Below the pieces are notes generated by a model that was given only the letters and a program-made list of their open reading frames with translations, did no database searches and was not told where the DNA came from. From Acidobacteriota bacterium (lineage in GTDB: Bacteria; Acidobacteriota; Blastocatellia; Pyrinomonadales; Pyrinomonadaceae), in the NCBI GenBank assembly GCA_016715115.1, contig JADKBM010000011.1, forward strand, positions 682,001 to 746,000: 64,000 nucleotides of DNA, in the 5' to 3' direction. The position numbers were made by a program, and so were the translations under genes. Position 1 is the first letter of the stretch, and each line of letters starts with the position of its first letter. Positions 8,341 to 17,315 of this stretch are shown here, piece after piece.

Positions 8341-8886
8341 TCAGTTGCCGAAACGGATAAACTTCAAGACCTTGAGCAGCACATTGGAGCTCTGGATGGC
8401 AACGGCGGAAACACTGTAGCGCGTCGACCTTTTGATCTCGTCGAAAAGCTTCGAAGCGTTTGACTGAAGCGACTTGAAGGCACCGATCAGGCTGTTCGGC
8501 TTGTCTTCCTCATTGTCTTTTTCAACTTCGTCGTTCTCGTCGTCGCTTCCGCCGAGATCGCTGCGGATCTTCTTCACCAGTTTTTCGAGTTTATCGAGTT
8601 TTTTCCGGTCTTCCCCGGATAGCTTGTTGGAATCGTTGAAGGCTTTCTCGAGTTCGTCGCTCAGCTTGACGGCTTCTTCCGTCCGTTTGAGGAGTTCATC
8701 GTATTCTTTCTTCTCGCGTTCGATCCGCTGTTTGGCGAGAGTTTCCTTAATATTTGCCGGCAACTCCTCCTGCCCCGAGCCCGGGCGCCGGGAGTCACCG
8801 TCGGTCCGGACCTGACCAAAGGCCATCGACGAGGGCATAAGTGCCAACAGGCAGAACAACAAAAGCGCGAAAACTCTGACTGACAT
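8341..8886 (-). CDS. Secreted hypothetical protein with charged coiled-coil region
   Basis: Not recognised. I chose the internal start at 8886, which gives a clear signal peptide (MSVRVFALLLFCLLALMPSS) and removes a longer extension that would overlap the upstream gene. The mature 155 or so residues contain a strongly charged Lys/Glu helix (about residues 60-125) likely to form a coiled coil, with a short hydrophobic C-terminal part. It lies between the VWFA gene and another secreted protein with gaps of about 10 bases, so the three are probably one operon and may form an envelope assembly. Confidence 0.7.
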   Translation of the reverse strand: MSVRVFALLLFCLLALMPSSMAFGQVRTDGDSRRPGSGQEELPANIKETLAKQRIEREKKEYDELLKRTEEAVKLSDELEKAFNDSNKLSGEDRKKLDKLEKLVKKIRSDLGGSDDENDEVEKDNEEDKPNSLIGAFKSLQSNASKLFDEIKRSTRYSVSAVAIQSSNVLLKVLKFIRFGN

Positions 8887-8896
8887 CTGTAACACC

Positions 8897-9532
8897 TTAG
8901 TCGTTGTTATCGACCGGTTCGTTCGGCGAGACTCCGGTGATCGCTTCGACCAATCTGACCAAAAACTCCTCTTCAGCGGCGCCGCTGCTCTCAAGTTTTG
9001 TCCATTCGCTCGACAGGCCGCTGCCGGCCAGTCCTTCGATCTTCGCGGTGACGGCGACGTTGTTCTGGATGCCGTCGATCGACTGAACCTCGATCGTCAG
9101 CGAATAGCGTCCTCGTATCCAGGAAACGTCGGACATCGGAACGAGCGCGTACCGGGTCAATTCGTTCTTCGTGATGACGGCGCCCTTGGCGAAAATAAAT
9201 GGCTGCGTGACGATCAGACCGTCATTGAGCCGGGAAGCGGCCTCGTCGATGATGATCTTTTTTTCGCGAAGCAGGTCGACGATGTTCTCGACCAACACGT
9301 CGCGTCGCGAGTTGAGCCGGATCGGATTGTCGATCCGCGGACGGACTTTCGTCTTGTCCTTGCCAAAGTTCCACGAACGGCTGACATCGTTCTCGCGCGA
9401 GGTCGTCTTGTTGGTATCATCCTTGATCTTCTGGGTCTGGGTGTCGATGCCCTTCGTCTGGCCGTTTTGCGCCGGGACGGAAACAGCAAGAACGATCAAC
9501 GCAATGGTCGAAAAAAGAAAGATTTTACTCAT
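8897..9532 (-). CDS. Secreted hypothetical protein, operon with VWFA protein
   Basis: Not recognised. The start at 9532 gives a signal sequence MSKIFLFSTIALIVLAVSV cleaved near PAQNG. The mature part begins with a low-complexity Lys/Asp/Thr stretch, then a compact alpha/beta domain from about residue 80 (VLVENIVDLLREKKIIIDE) to 200. The wording of this domain, with repeated short strands and a helix after the conserved N-terminal Arg pair, resembles periplasmic lipoprotein-like domains that assemble on the outer membrane, but no family can be named. First gene of the three-gene minus-strand set 9532-7423. Confidence 0.7.
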   Translation of the reverse strand: MSKIFLFSTIALIVLAVSVPAQNGQTKGIDTQTQKIKDDTNKTTSRENDVSRSWNFGKDKTKVRPRIDNPIRLNSRRDVLVENIVDLLREKKIIIDEAASRLNDGLIVTQPFIFAKGAVITKNELTRYALVPMSDVSWIRGRYSLTIEVQSIDGIQNNVAVTAKIEGLAGSGLSSEWTKLESSGAAEEEFLVRLVEAITGVSPNEPVDNND

Positions 9533-9636
9533 AAAATTGCCGTATCTCACAGCTACAAATATAACCCAATTCGGAATGAAACCAAAGGTTTGATGTCGTT
9601 GGTAATTCTGGAGTTGTACGCGGGTCAGCGCGACGT

Positions 9637-10395
9637 CTAAGGCTCCCGGCGCCGGCGTTCGAAGAGCAGAAGATGTTTCAGAAAAGCGTGATGTGCGGCG
9701 AACTTGGCGATGCAGAAGCCGGGCAGTCCGTCGAGGATCCCCAACTTAAGAAAGTACGTCTGCAAAAAGGCGATCGGGCCGGCCGTCAGGACCCGCAGGA
9801 TGCCGGTTCGGCGGCCGTCCGTGAACATCTGCTCGGCGGCCAGAGGGGCGTAACGTTCGCCGATCAATCGGTGGTGATCGGCAACACTGTCGATGCTGAA
9901 ATGAAGGATGTCGGAACCGAGTTTTTCAATGCGTCCGTCGATCTTGACGGACTCGTGAACGAGCGTGTCGATCCAATGCCCGCGGCGGCGGTCGAAAAGA
10001 CGTGTTTGCCAGTCCGGATACCAACCACCGTGACGGATCGGGCGGTCCATATAAAAGGTTAGCCGGGGAATCCGGTAGCCGGCGGCCAGATCCGTGCCGT
10101 TCGTCGATCGGAGCCGTTCGATCTCCGTACGAAGTTCGGACGATACCTCTTCGTCGGCATCGAGGCTGAAGATCCAATCGTTTGCCGCCGAATCGACGCC
10201 AAACTGTTTTTGTCGCGCAAATCCCGGCCAATCGCGTTCGATGACCCGCGCGCCGAACTCCGTCGCGACCGCCGCCGTCCGGTCGGAACTGTGCGAATCG
10301 ATCACGAGAATCTCGTCGGCCCAGTCGACCGACTTGAGCGCGCGTCCGATCTTTTCTTCCTCGTTGTAGGCAATGATGACGGCCGTGATCTTCAC
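9637..10395 (-). CDS. Glycosyltransferase family 2, WaaE/KdtX-like
   Basis: Family 2 glycosyltransferase of 252 residues with a GT-A fold. The nucleotide-sugar region starts AVIIAYNEEEKIGRALKSV, includes the metal site SLDADEE at about 86-92 and the downstream HGGWYPDWQTRLF typical of the WaaE/KdtX beta-1,4-glucosyltransferases of lipopolysaccharide core synthesis. A cytoplasmic membrane-side role in LPS or another envelope glycan is the likely function. It stands alone between the VWFA set and tolC. Confidence 0.85.
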   Translation of the reverse strand: MKITAVIIAYNEEEKIGRALKSVDWADEILVIDSHSSDRTAAVATEFGARVIERDWPGFARQKQFGVDSAANDWIFSLDADEEVSSELRTEIERLRSTNGTDLAAGYRIPRLTFYMDRPIRHGGWYPDWQTRLFDRRRGHWIDTLVHESVKIDGRIEKLGSDILHFSIDSVADHHRLIGERYAPLAAEQMFTDGRRTGILRVLTAGPIAFLQTYFLKLGILDGLPGFCIAKFAAHHAFLKHLLLFERRRREP

Positions 10396-10538
10396 GTGTT
10401 GAGTTTAACCCAGATTACGCATTGGAAGAAAACTTCCCTCGAAACAAGCGAAATACGCGAAAAACCGATCCGTTGCCGCCGAACGCGAAAAAGGCGGACG
10501 CCGACGCGTCCGCCCGAGGAGTTCGTTTGTTTCGAGTG

Positions 10539-12374
10539 CTATTTGTCTTGGGTCATCGGCGATTCGACCTCGACGTTGTTGGCGCGAAATGTCGTGGACG
10601 TGACCCGCTGGAGTTCCGCGACTGCTTTGTTATAGTCCGTTTCGGCGCGGATCTCGGAATTACGCGCGTTCGTCAAGGCGTTCTCGCGCTGGAACAGAAG
10701 GAACGTCGTCGATCTGCCGACCTCGAGGAGTTTTCGTTCGCCCTCGAGCTGAATCTCGGCGCTCTCTCTCGCGCGCCTAGCCGCTAGCACGCGCTGCCGC
10801 GATGTGTCGAGGGCCTGGACCGCGTTCCTGACTTCGGTCAGAACCGACTGCTCCTGGGACCGAAGCCGCGCGTCGATCTGCTGCGTCTGGATCCTTGCCG
10901 AGGCAAGATCGGCCTTTGCGGTCTGATTCTTGAACGGAAAACTGATCGTCACGCCGAGCGTGAAATTCGGTGCATCCGTACGGAAAAAATTGCCGATCGA
11001 GCGAGAGAATCCTCCGCGCAGATAACTCGGCGAGCCGGGAACGGTCAATGTCGGGATCGGTAAGCATCCGGCCGGCGGCGTCGGGCTGGTGCATATCAGG
11101 TTGTACAGGAAAGACGTCGCGTTCGTGAACGGCGCCGTCTGCTGTGTGATCAGCGGAACGAGCGAACTCGCCGTGCTGACGTTGCCGCTCGAGAGTCCGT
11201 CGAGCGAGAACGTCGATGTCAGGTCGATCCTCGGCCGCAACTGATTGCGAAAATAGTCGATGTCGATCTTGTTGATCTCCTTTTCCGTTTTCAGACGGCT
11301 CAGTTCGGGACGAAACTCCATCGCGTCCTTCAGCGCATCGTCAAGTTCGACCGCGCTCATACTGAAGACCGGCTTGTCCGTCGGAACCACTTGCTGCGAC
11401 CATTCGGCGGCGTTCGCATCTTTCAGAAGCAGTTGCTTGAGGCGATTCTCGGTCGTTGAGACCTGCTGGATCGCGAGGAGCAGATCAGACTCGCGATTGG
11501 CAAGCTCGGTTTCGACCTCTGCCTTTTGAAGGGGCGCGGCGGCTCCGGCGGCGATCCGTGCCTCGACCTGCCGGAGGTTTTCCTTCGAGAGATTCAGGTT
11601 GGCAACGCGGTTCTGTTGGTCACGAAGCGCAAAAACAAGATCCCAATATGCCGCCTGAACCTGCGAGATCGTCGTGATCGCCTGTCGGCGAAAGTCCGCA
11701 TCCGATTGCGATACACGCTTTCGCTGAATCTTGATCTGACGGCGCGTCGAATCGATCCCGAAATTCCTCCAAAGCGGCTGCGTATAGGTCACGCCGACGC
11801 TTGAAGAGTAGATCGCTCCGCCCGAAGAAACGCCGGAGCCGTTGCTGACCTGCTGCTGCGCGAAACGGTTTTCCGTGCGGTTGTTATTGAAAAACGCCCG
11901 CAGGTTGCCGCCGCCGGGGCGAATCTGTTTGGTGAAGTCGGACGTGACCCTGAAGTCGGTCGTCGCGCTGTTTCCGGTCGTCGAATTGCGGTCGTAATTC
12001 GGACTGATTGTAAACACGCCGTCGTAAACTCCGAGCAGAGACTTCAGACTTAGCTCCGCGATCTTGACATCGTTTTTTGCGATCTCGATGTCGTTGTTGT
12101 TTTCGAGCGCGCGCCTGATGGCTTCATTGAGTGTCAGCGGAAGCGTCTGCGTCGTTTGGACGCCGACGCGCGATAGTGACGTCACGAAGGTCGGGCCGTT
12201 GATCGTCGTGCCCGATTCTTCGGCCGTCGGTTCGGCGGACTTATTGGAATTGTTCGTGTTTTTCGCAATTTGCGCCGGTGTCAACGGAGTCTGGCCCGAG
12301 ACCAGTCCCGCGTCGTGCGCCGTGAACAGGACGAGAAGAAACAATATAACTGCGAAATAGCGCAACGTTTTCAT
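10539..12374 (-). CDS. TolC-family outer membrane efflux channel
   Basis: Outer-membrane factor of 611 residues. A signal sequence (residues 1-27) is followed by a Asn/Thr/Ser-rich linker and two outer-membrane efflux domains, each with long alternating helices (for example LTLNEAIRRALENNNDIEIA near residue 80 and VLTEVRNAVQALDTSRQRV near 520) and short beta segments. It is longer than E. coli TolC because of the N-terminal linker and an insert rich in Pro and Thr near residue 430. No membrane fusion protein or inner-membrane pump is adjacent, so the partner pump is unknown. Confidence 0.88.
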   Translation of the reverse strand: MKTLRYFAVILFLLVLFTAHDAGLVSGQTPLTPAQIAKNTNNSNKSAEPTAEESGTTINGPTFVTSLSRVGVQTTQTLPLTLNEAIRRALENNNDIEIAKNDVKIAELSLKSLLGVYDGVFTISPNYDRNSTTGNSATTDFRVTSDFTKQIRPGGGNLRAFFNNNRTENRFAQQQVSNGSGVSSGGAIYSSSVGVTYTQPLWRNFGIDSTRRQIKIQRKRVSQSDADFRRQAITTISQVQAAYWDLVFALRDQQNRVANLNLSKENLRQVEARIAAGAAAPLQKAEVETELANRESDLLLAIQQVSTTENRLKQLLLKDANAAEWSQQVVPTDKPVFSMSAVELDDALKDAMEFRPELSRLKTEKEINKIDIDYFRNQLRPRIDLTSTFSLDGLSSGNVSTASSLVPLITQQTAPFTNATSFLYNLICTSPTPPAGCLPIPTLTVPGSPSYLRGGFSRSIGNFFRTDAPNFTLGVTISFPFKNQTAKADLASARIQTQQIDARLRSQEQSVLTEVRNAVQALDTSRQRVLAARRARESAEIQLEGERKLLEVGRSTTFLLFQRENALTNARNSEIRAETDYNKAVAELQRVTSTTFRANNVEVESPMTQDK

Positions 12375-12489
12375 TATGTATAGAGCTCCGAGTTTTGGTA
12401 CTTGAAGTGTGCAAAAAAGCCTACAAACTCAATGGGTTACTACGCTGCTCCAAATGCCAATGTTTCAAAAAACTTCCCCTCTATTCGCG

Positions 12490-12518
12490 TTGAACTTTGG
12501 CGGAAATTAAGTTAAATT
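12490..12518 (+). promoter_or_regulatory. Candidate sigma-70 promoter for gap
   Basis: TTGAAC at 12490-12495, 17-base spacer, TAAATT at 12513-12518, in the divergent region between tolC and gap and about 48 bases before the gap start. The spacing is ideal but the -10 box is weak. Confidence 0.4.
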
Positions 12519-12566
12519 CAAGTCTTTAATATAACATTGTTTTTGATCGGAGGAATTGATAACGGA

Positions 12567-13574
12567 ATGGGAATCAAAGTTGGAATTAACGGGTTCGGAC
12601 GCATCGGACGCAACGTTTTAAGAACATGTCTCGGCGACAAAGATATTGATTTTGTTGCAGTTAACGACCTGACCGATACCAGGACGCTGGCGCATCTTCT
12701 CAAATACGACTCGATAATGGGAAATCTCGAGAACGATATCTCCGCTGACGGGGACACGATCAGGGTCGACGGTGACAGTTTCAAAGTGTTCTCGGAAAAA
12801 GATCCGGCGGCGATTGACTGGAATTCGGTCGGCGCCGAGATCATCATTGAATCGACAGGCCGCTTCACGAAGGCTGAAGACGCCTCGAAACATCTTCGCG
12901 GCAGCGTCAAAAAGGTCATCATCAGCGCGCCGGCGAAGGGCGAAGACGTGACGATCGTTCTCGGTGTCAACGAAGGAATGTACGACGCTTCGAAACATCA
13001 CATCATTTCGAACGCCTCGTGCACGACCAATTGTCTGGCACCGGTCGCAAAGGTCATCCACGACACCTTCGGCATCAAGAACGCGTTGATGAATACGATC
13101 CATAGCTACACGAATGACCAGCAGCTGCTCGATCTGCCGCACAAGGATCTGCGTCGGGCCCGCGCCGCCGCGCTTTCGATGATCCCGACCTCGACCGGAG
13201 CCGCGAAGGCCGTCGCGCTCGTGATTCCGGAACTCAAAGGCAAATTCGACGGCATCTCGGTCCGCGTTCCGACGCCGAACGTTTCGCTCGTCGATGTCGT
13301 GATGAATGTCGAAAAATCGACCTCGACGGACGAGGTCAATGCGGCGTTGAAAGAGGCGGCGAACGGAGCGATGAAGGGAATTCTGGCGGTCAGCGAAGAA
13401 CCGCTTGTTTCGATCGATTTCCGGGGCAATGCGAATTCGTCGATCGTCGATGCCGAGAACACGAAGGTCATCGACGGCACGTGCATCAAGATCCTTTCGT
13501 GGTACGACAACGAATGGGGTTATTCGTGCCGGGTTCGTGATTTGGTCAAATATATTGCGGCGAAAGGGCTCTGA
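12567..13574 (+). CDS. gap: Glyceraldehyde-3-phosphate dehydrogenase, type I
   Basis: Glycolytic enzyme oxidising glyceraldehyde-3-phosphate with NAD and phosphate. The 335-residue product starts at the ATG giving MGIKVGINGFGRIGRNV, the Rossmann-fold entry; a longer reading from 12537 would add ten residues foreign to the family and is not used. The catalytic cysteine is in SNASCTTNCLAP and the active-site histidine in the following helix. GGAGG lies about 14 bases upstream. The next glycolytic genes, pgk and tpiA, follow on the same strand. Confidence 0.97.
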   Translation: MGIKVGINGFGRIGRNVLRTCLGDKDIDFVAVNDLTDTRTLAHLLKYDSIMGNLENDISADGDTIRVDGDSFKVFSEKDPAAIDWNSVGAEIIIESTGRFTKAEDASKHLRGSVKKVIISAPAKGEDVTIVLGVNEGMYDASKHHIISNASCTTNCLAPVAKVIHDTFGIKNALMNTIHSYTNDQQLLDLPHKDLRRARAAALSMIPTSTGAAKAVALVIPELKGKFDGISVRVPTPNVSLVDVVMNVEKSTSTDEVNAALKEAANGAMKGILAVSEEPLVSIDFRGNANSSIVDAENTKVIDGTCIKILSWYDNEWGYSCRVRDLVKYIAAKGL

Positions 13575-13679
13575 GACTTCCTTCGTTCGTGATTGGAAAG
13601 CGACTTTTAGAGATTCGGATTTGGCGATTTCGGATAATGTGCTAAATTATTGCCATTGCTAAGCCTGAGGAGAAACCTG

Positions 13680-14090
13680 ATGAAAAATTTGCTGAACAAA
13701 AATACGCTGAATATTGTTTTGATCGCTTTGGTTTTGGTGGTAATGGGCTGCCAGTGCGGGAAGTGGAGAGATCTCTCGAATTCGAGTTCCTCGACGCCGA
13801 GTTCGTCGCCTTCGACGTCGGACAGCCCGTCGACGACCTCGTCGCCCGGAAGCAAGACCACTTCGGGAAAAGCGGATCTGACGCTCGACAAGTACAACCA
13901 GATAAAGACGGGGATGACCTACAAGGCGATCGTCGACATCATCGGGTCCGAAGGCGAAGAGACATTCAGCTCGGAAGTAGGGAAATACACCATCAAATCG
14001 TACAAATGGGATGGCGGAGATTTCAAGTACATCTTCGGCACCTTCAACAACGATAAGCTCACGTCGAAGTCGCAGTCGAATCTCAAGTAG
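13680..14090 (+). CDS. Lipoprotein with DUF3862/BLIP-like domain
   Basis: Small lipoprotein, 136 residues. The start at 13680 gives a signal sequence with the lipobox VVMGC at about residues 17-21; the mature part opens with a long Ser/Thr/Pro-rich linker and ends in one compact domain, LDKYNQIKTGMTYKAIVDI through YKWDGGDFKYIFGTF. This matches the DUF3862 / BamE-SmpA-like fold found in envelope lipoproteins. Function unknown. It lies between gap and pgk, separated from each by about 100 bases, so it may be on the same transcript. Confidence 0.8.
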   Translation: MKNLLNKNTLNIVLIALVLVVMGCQCGKWRDLSNSSSSTPSSSPSTSDSPSTTSSPGSKTTSGKADLTLDKYNQIKTGMTYKAIVDIIGSEGEETFSSEVGKYTIKSYKWDGGDFKYIFGTFNNDKLTSKSQSNLK

Positions 14091-14184
14091 CGGTTACGAC
14101 GATCTGACGATAACTGCGTTCGGCACAAAGGCGATCAACGCTGATGTCCCGAACGCTTTTTCACTTCTGCGCGATCTGACGAAA

Positions 14185-15423
14185 ATGAACAAAAAGACCA
14201 TCAAAGACATCGACATCAAGGGCAAGCGGGTTTTTATACGCGTCGATTTCAACGTTCCGATCAAAGACGGAAAAATTACCGACGACACCAGAATTCTCGG
14301 CGCGTTGCCGACGATCCGTTACGCTTCTGAAAACGGTGCGAAGGTGATCGTCGCCTCGCACCTCGGTCGCCCGATCAAGGACAAGAAGAAGGCCGAAGAA
14401 AAGGGGATTCCGTATGATCCGGCGAAATACAGTCTGCGGCCGGTTTTCGAGTATCTCAAAGCGCTTCCCGGTTCCGGCGACGATCATATCAAGTTCGCCG
14501 ACGATTGCATCGGCGCAGATGTAAAGACGCTGGCCGACGCGCTCGAGCCCGGCCAGGTGCTTTTGCTCGAAAACGTCCGTTATCACGCCGGCGAAGAAAA
14601 GAATGACGAAGAATTCGCGCGGCAACTTGGTGAACTCTGCGACGTGTACGTCAACGATGCGTTCGGAACGGCGCATCGCGCACACGCTTCGACCGCCGGC
14701 ATCACGAAATTCGTTTCGGAGAGCGTCGCCGGCTTCCTGATGGAAAAGGAACTCGAGTTTCTCGGCAAAGCTCTGCACGATCCGGATCGGCCGTTCGTCG
14801 CGATCCTCGGCGGCGCGAAGGTTTCGGACAAGATCCCGGTGATCAAATCGCTCATCGAACGGCGCGTCGACAAGCTCCTTATCGGCGGCGCGATGGCATA
14901 CACGTTTTTCAAGGCGAACGGGTACACGATCGGAAAATCGCTCGTCGAGGACGAAATGATGCCGACGGCGCTCGAGATCCAGAAACAGGCGGCCGACGCC
15001 GGCGTTCAGCTTCTGCTGCCGACGGACCATCAGGTCGTCGACAGTTATGATCCGCTCAATTCGCGAAAGACGATCCCGGTCGATTTCACGAATGCCGGAC
15101 TTGTCGGACTCGACATCGGCGCCGAAACGATCGCGATCTTTTCGGCGGCGATAAAGGACGCGAAAACGATCATCTGGAACGGCCCGATGGGAATGTTTGA
15201 GGAAAAGCCCTTCGACGAAGGAACGCTCGCGATCGCGAACGCGGTTGCGGAAGCGACCGACCACGGGGCGATCTCGATCGTCGGCGGCGGCGATTCGGTG
15301 GCGGCGGTCAATCAATCCGGGCTTTCGGGACGGATCTCGCATATCTCGACGGGCGGCGGCGCAACGCTCGAATTCTTGGCCGGCGATGAATTGCCGGGCG
15401 TCGCCGCGCTCGAAGACAAATAG
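14185..15423 (+). CDS. pgk: Phosphoglycerate kinase
   Basis: Glycolytic kinase forming ATP from 1,3-bisphosphoglycerate, 412 residues. The start at 14185 (MNKKTIKDIDIKGKRVF) precedes the family signature RVDFNVPI; the longer open frame upstream overlaps the lipoprotein gene in another frame and is not used. Further motifs are ASHLGRP near residue 55, the hinge GGAKVSDKIPV and the ATP-binding GGGDSVAAVNQSG near the C-terminus. It ends two bases before a CHAP-like gene. Confidence 0.97.
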   Translation: MNKKTIKDIDIKGKRVFIRVDFNVPIKDGKITDDTRILGALPTIRYASENGAKVIVASHLGRPIKDKKKAEEKGIPYDPAKYSLRPVFEYLKALPGSGDDHIKFADDCIGADVKTLADALEPGQVLLLENVRYHAGEEKNDEEFARQLGELCDVYVNDAFGTAHRAHASTAGITKFVSESVAGFLMEKELEFLGKALHDPDRPFVAILGGAKVSDKIPVIKSLIERRVDKLLIGGAMAYTFFKANGYTIGKSLVEDEMMPTALEIQKQAADAGVQLLLPTDHQVVDSYDPLNSRKTIPVDFTNAGLVGLDIGAETIAIFSAAIKDAKTIIWNGPMGMFEEKPFDEGTLAIANAVAEATDHGAISIVGGGDSVAAVNQSGLSGRISHISTGGGATLEFLAGDELPGVAALEDK

Positions 15424-15425
15424 GT

Positions 15426-15941
15426 ATGTCGGTAGAGTTTGATAGGTTGCGGGAGCTTGCGGTTGAGATTGCCCGCCACGAACAAGGAAGACGCGTCCGC
15501 GAAATCGGAATGGAGAATCGAGGGCCGATCGTCGATGTGTATCTTCGAACCGCTGGCTTCGATCAGGGGGTAATGGACTCACCGACGGCGGCCGGCGCGA
15601 ATGACAGAATGTGGTGCGGGGCCTTCATTTATTGGTGCTATCTTCAGGCGTCGCGTCGGTTGAATCAGCCGTTGCCGTTTTCCGGGACTCATTTGTGGGG
15701 CGGGAGACGGTTGAGGATTTGGGCGGCTCGCCATACCGATGCGCGGGTTGCGGACGGTAACGTTCAATCGGGGGATATTTTTGCGATCCGGAACGATCAC
15801 ATCGGGATCGCCACGGGAACTTCCGTTAATGGAATCTTTCCCACGATTGAGGGCAATCAAGGGACGACGAGTTCTGCTTGGAATGGAATTGCTCCGAGTA
15901 GCCAGAATATCGCGAATTGCATTGTCGTCGTAAGGATCTGA
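15426..15941 (+). CDS. CHAP/NlpC-P60-like amidase inserted between pgk and tpiA
   Basis: Protein of 171 residues. The likely catalytic cysteine is C64 in MWCGAFIYWCY and the histidine H125 in DIFAIRNDHIGIAT; the end carries EGNQG, also usual in CHAP domains. CHAP enzymes cleave peptidoglycan or other gamma-glutamyl/peptide amides. No signal peptide is seen, so either it acts in the cytoplasm, needs a phage-type release, or is exported by an unusual route. It starts 2 bases after pgk and its end lies just before tpiA, whose start follows within 33 bases. Base use is less G+C-biased than the flanking genes. Confidence 0.78.
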   Translation: MSVEFDRLRELAVEIARHEQGRRVREIGMENRGPIVDVYLRTAGFDQGVMDSPTAAGANDRMWCGAFIYWCYLQASRRLNQPLPFSGTHLWGGRRLRIWAARHTDARVADGNVQSGDIFAIRNDHIGIATGTSVNGIFPTIEGNQGTTSSAWNGIAPSSQNIANCIVVVRI

Positions 15942-15973
15942 GGCCAAAGAACCACGTTTTTCGATTTAGACGT

Positions 15974-16735
15974 ATGAGAAAACCCGTAATTGCAGGGAAC
16001 TGGAAAATGTTCAAGATGCTCGGTGAAGCCGTCGATACGGCGCTCGAGCTCAAGCCGCTGGTATCGAATGCGAATCATTGCGAGGTCTTGATCGCGCCGG
16101 TGTTCGTCCACCTGAAGACGGTCGCCGACCGTTTGGAGGGCTCGAACATCCGCGTCGCCGCGCAGGACTGTGCCGCCGAACCCAAACAGTCGGCGAATAC
16201 CGGCGAAGTCTCGGCGGAAATGCTGAAAGACGCCGGTTGTTCGCACGTCATTATCGGCCATTCCGAACGCCGGCAGTTTTACGGCGAAACGAACGAGAGC
16301 GTGAACCGCAAAACAAGATCCGCTCTCGCGGCCGGAATGACGGCGATCGTCTGCGTTGGCGAAACCCTCGGCCAGCGCGAAAGCGGGGAATTGTTTAACG
16401 TTATCGCGGAACAGGTTCGCGAGGGTTTGGGCGGTTTGACAACTTCCGACCTGGAACGTATTATTATCGCTTACGAGCCTGTCTGGGCGATCGGAACCGG
16501 TAAAACGGCGACGCCTGAACAGGCTCAAGAAATGCACGGATTCATCCGTCGGAAGGTCTCGGAAATTCAGGGACAAGCCGTCGCGGACAATGTCAGGATT
16601 CTTTACGGCGGTTCGGTAAAACCGGACAACATCGCCGAATTGATGAGCCAAGAGGACATTGACGGAGCATTGGTCGGCGGCGCGAGTTTGGACGCTGCTG
16701 GGTTCGCGAAGATAGTCAATTACAGGCTGGTTTAA
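15974..16735 (+). CDS. tpiA: Triose-phosphate isomerase
   Basis: Glycolytic isomerase, 253 residues. The start gives MRKPVIAGNWKMFK, with the substrate-binding lysine K11; catalytic histidine is in IGHSERRQFYGE and catalytic glutamate in AYEPVWAIGTGK. The open frame extends upstream into the CHAP gene but the residues there are not family-like. Length and motifs are ordinary. Four bases separate it from secG, a common pairing. Confidence 0.97.
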   Translation: MRKPVIAGNWKMFKMLGEAVDTALELKPLVSNANHCEVLIAPVFVHLKTVADRLEGSNIRVAAQDCAAEPKQSANTGEVSAEMLKDAGCSHVIIGHSERRQFYGETNESVNRKTRSALAAGMTAIVCVGETLGQRESGELFNVIAEQVREGLGGLTTSDLERIIIAYEPVWAIGTGKTATPEQAQEMHGFIRRKVSEIQGQAVADNVRILYGGSVKPDNIAELMSQEDIDGALVGGASLDAAGFAKIVNYRLV

Positions 16736-16739
16736 GGTT

Positions 16740-17147
16740 TTGCAATACGTTTTATATACAATTTTCTTTCTTTCGTGCCTGCTGCTGATGGTTGTCATTT
16801 TGCTGCAGCCCGGAAAAACGGATGCCGGCGCGCTTTTCACGAGCAATGTTTCGAGCAACGCATTCGGCCCGCGCGGAACGGCGACGGTACTCTCAAAGGT
16901 CACGATCGTGACGGCGACGGTCTTTATGATCTCGGCGCTGCTGCTCGCGATGCCGGCGCTTCAGGGAAACGTCTCGGTACTGTCGAGCAATCCTGACACG
17001 CCTGCTGACACGATTGCTCCGGCGACCGATTCGAATTCGAACACGGTGACGAACACGACGGCTCCTGCTCCGGAAACGAACACGAATGCGGTTTCTCCGG
17101 CGGCATCCGAGTCGAACACTACCGCTCCGGCGAATGCGAACAAGTAG
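16740..17147 (+). CDS. secG: Preprotein translocase subunit SecG
   Basis: Membrane subunit of the Sec translocon, 135 residues. It starts with TTG (16740). Two transmembrane helices (about residues 4-22 and 53-73) flank the conserved loop LLQPGKTDAGALF, the family mark. The tail from about residue 80 is a low-complexity Asn/Thr/Pro/Ala stretch, longer than in most SecG. It lies 4 bases after tpiA and before a tRNA gene, as in many bacteria. Confidence 0.93.
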   Translation: MQYVLYTIFFLSCLLLMVVILLQPGKTDAGALFTSNVSSNAFGPRGTATVLSKVTIVTATVFMISALLLAMPALQGNVSVLSSNPDTPADTIAPATDSNSNTVTNTTAPAPETNTNAVSPAASESNTTAPANANK

Positions 17148-17179
17148 TTTGCAGGTTTTTGAAAAGTTTCCCTTCCTAA

Positions 17180-17264
17180 GCTGAGGTGGCGTAATTGGTA
17201 GCCGCGCACGTTTGAGGGGCGTGTGGAGAGATCCGTGCGGGTTCGAGTCCCGCCCTCAGCACCA
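17180..17264 (+). tRNA. tRNA-Leu (anticodon GAG)
   Basis: Class II tRNA of 85 bases with encoded CCA. The acceptor GCTGAGG (17180-17186) pairs with CCTCAGC (17254-17260); discriminator A, then CCA. The anticodon loop TTGAGGG gives GAG, reading CUC and CUU leucine codons. A long variable arm follows the anticodon stem, and the T arm is GCGGGTTCGAGTCCCGC. A strong terminator follows 14 bases later. Confidence 0.95.
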
Positions 17265-17277
17265 AGTTTTTAGTGCG

Positions 17278-17315
17278 AATGCCGTTCCGATTTGATTCGG
17301 AACGGCATTTTGTCT
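17278..17315 (+). terminator. Intrinsic terminator after tRNA-Leu
   Basis: Thirteen-base-pair stem, AATGCCGTTCCGA (17278-17290) with TCGGAACGGCATT (17297-17309), loop TTTGAT, followed by a short T-rich run. The stem contains no mismatches. It should end the tpiA-secG-tRNA transcript. Confidence 0.88.

Noticed and set aside
14161..15582. Long antisense frame (473 codons) over pgk.
   Set aside because: Arg/Asp-rich shadow of the pgk gene caused by codon bias.
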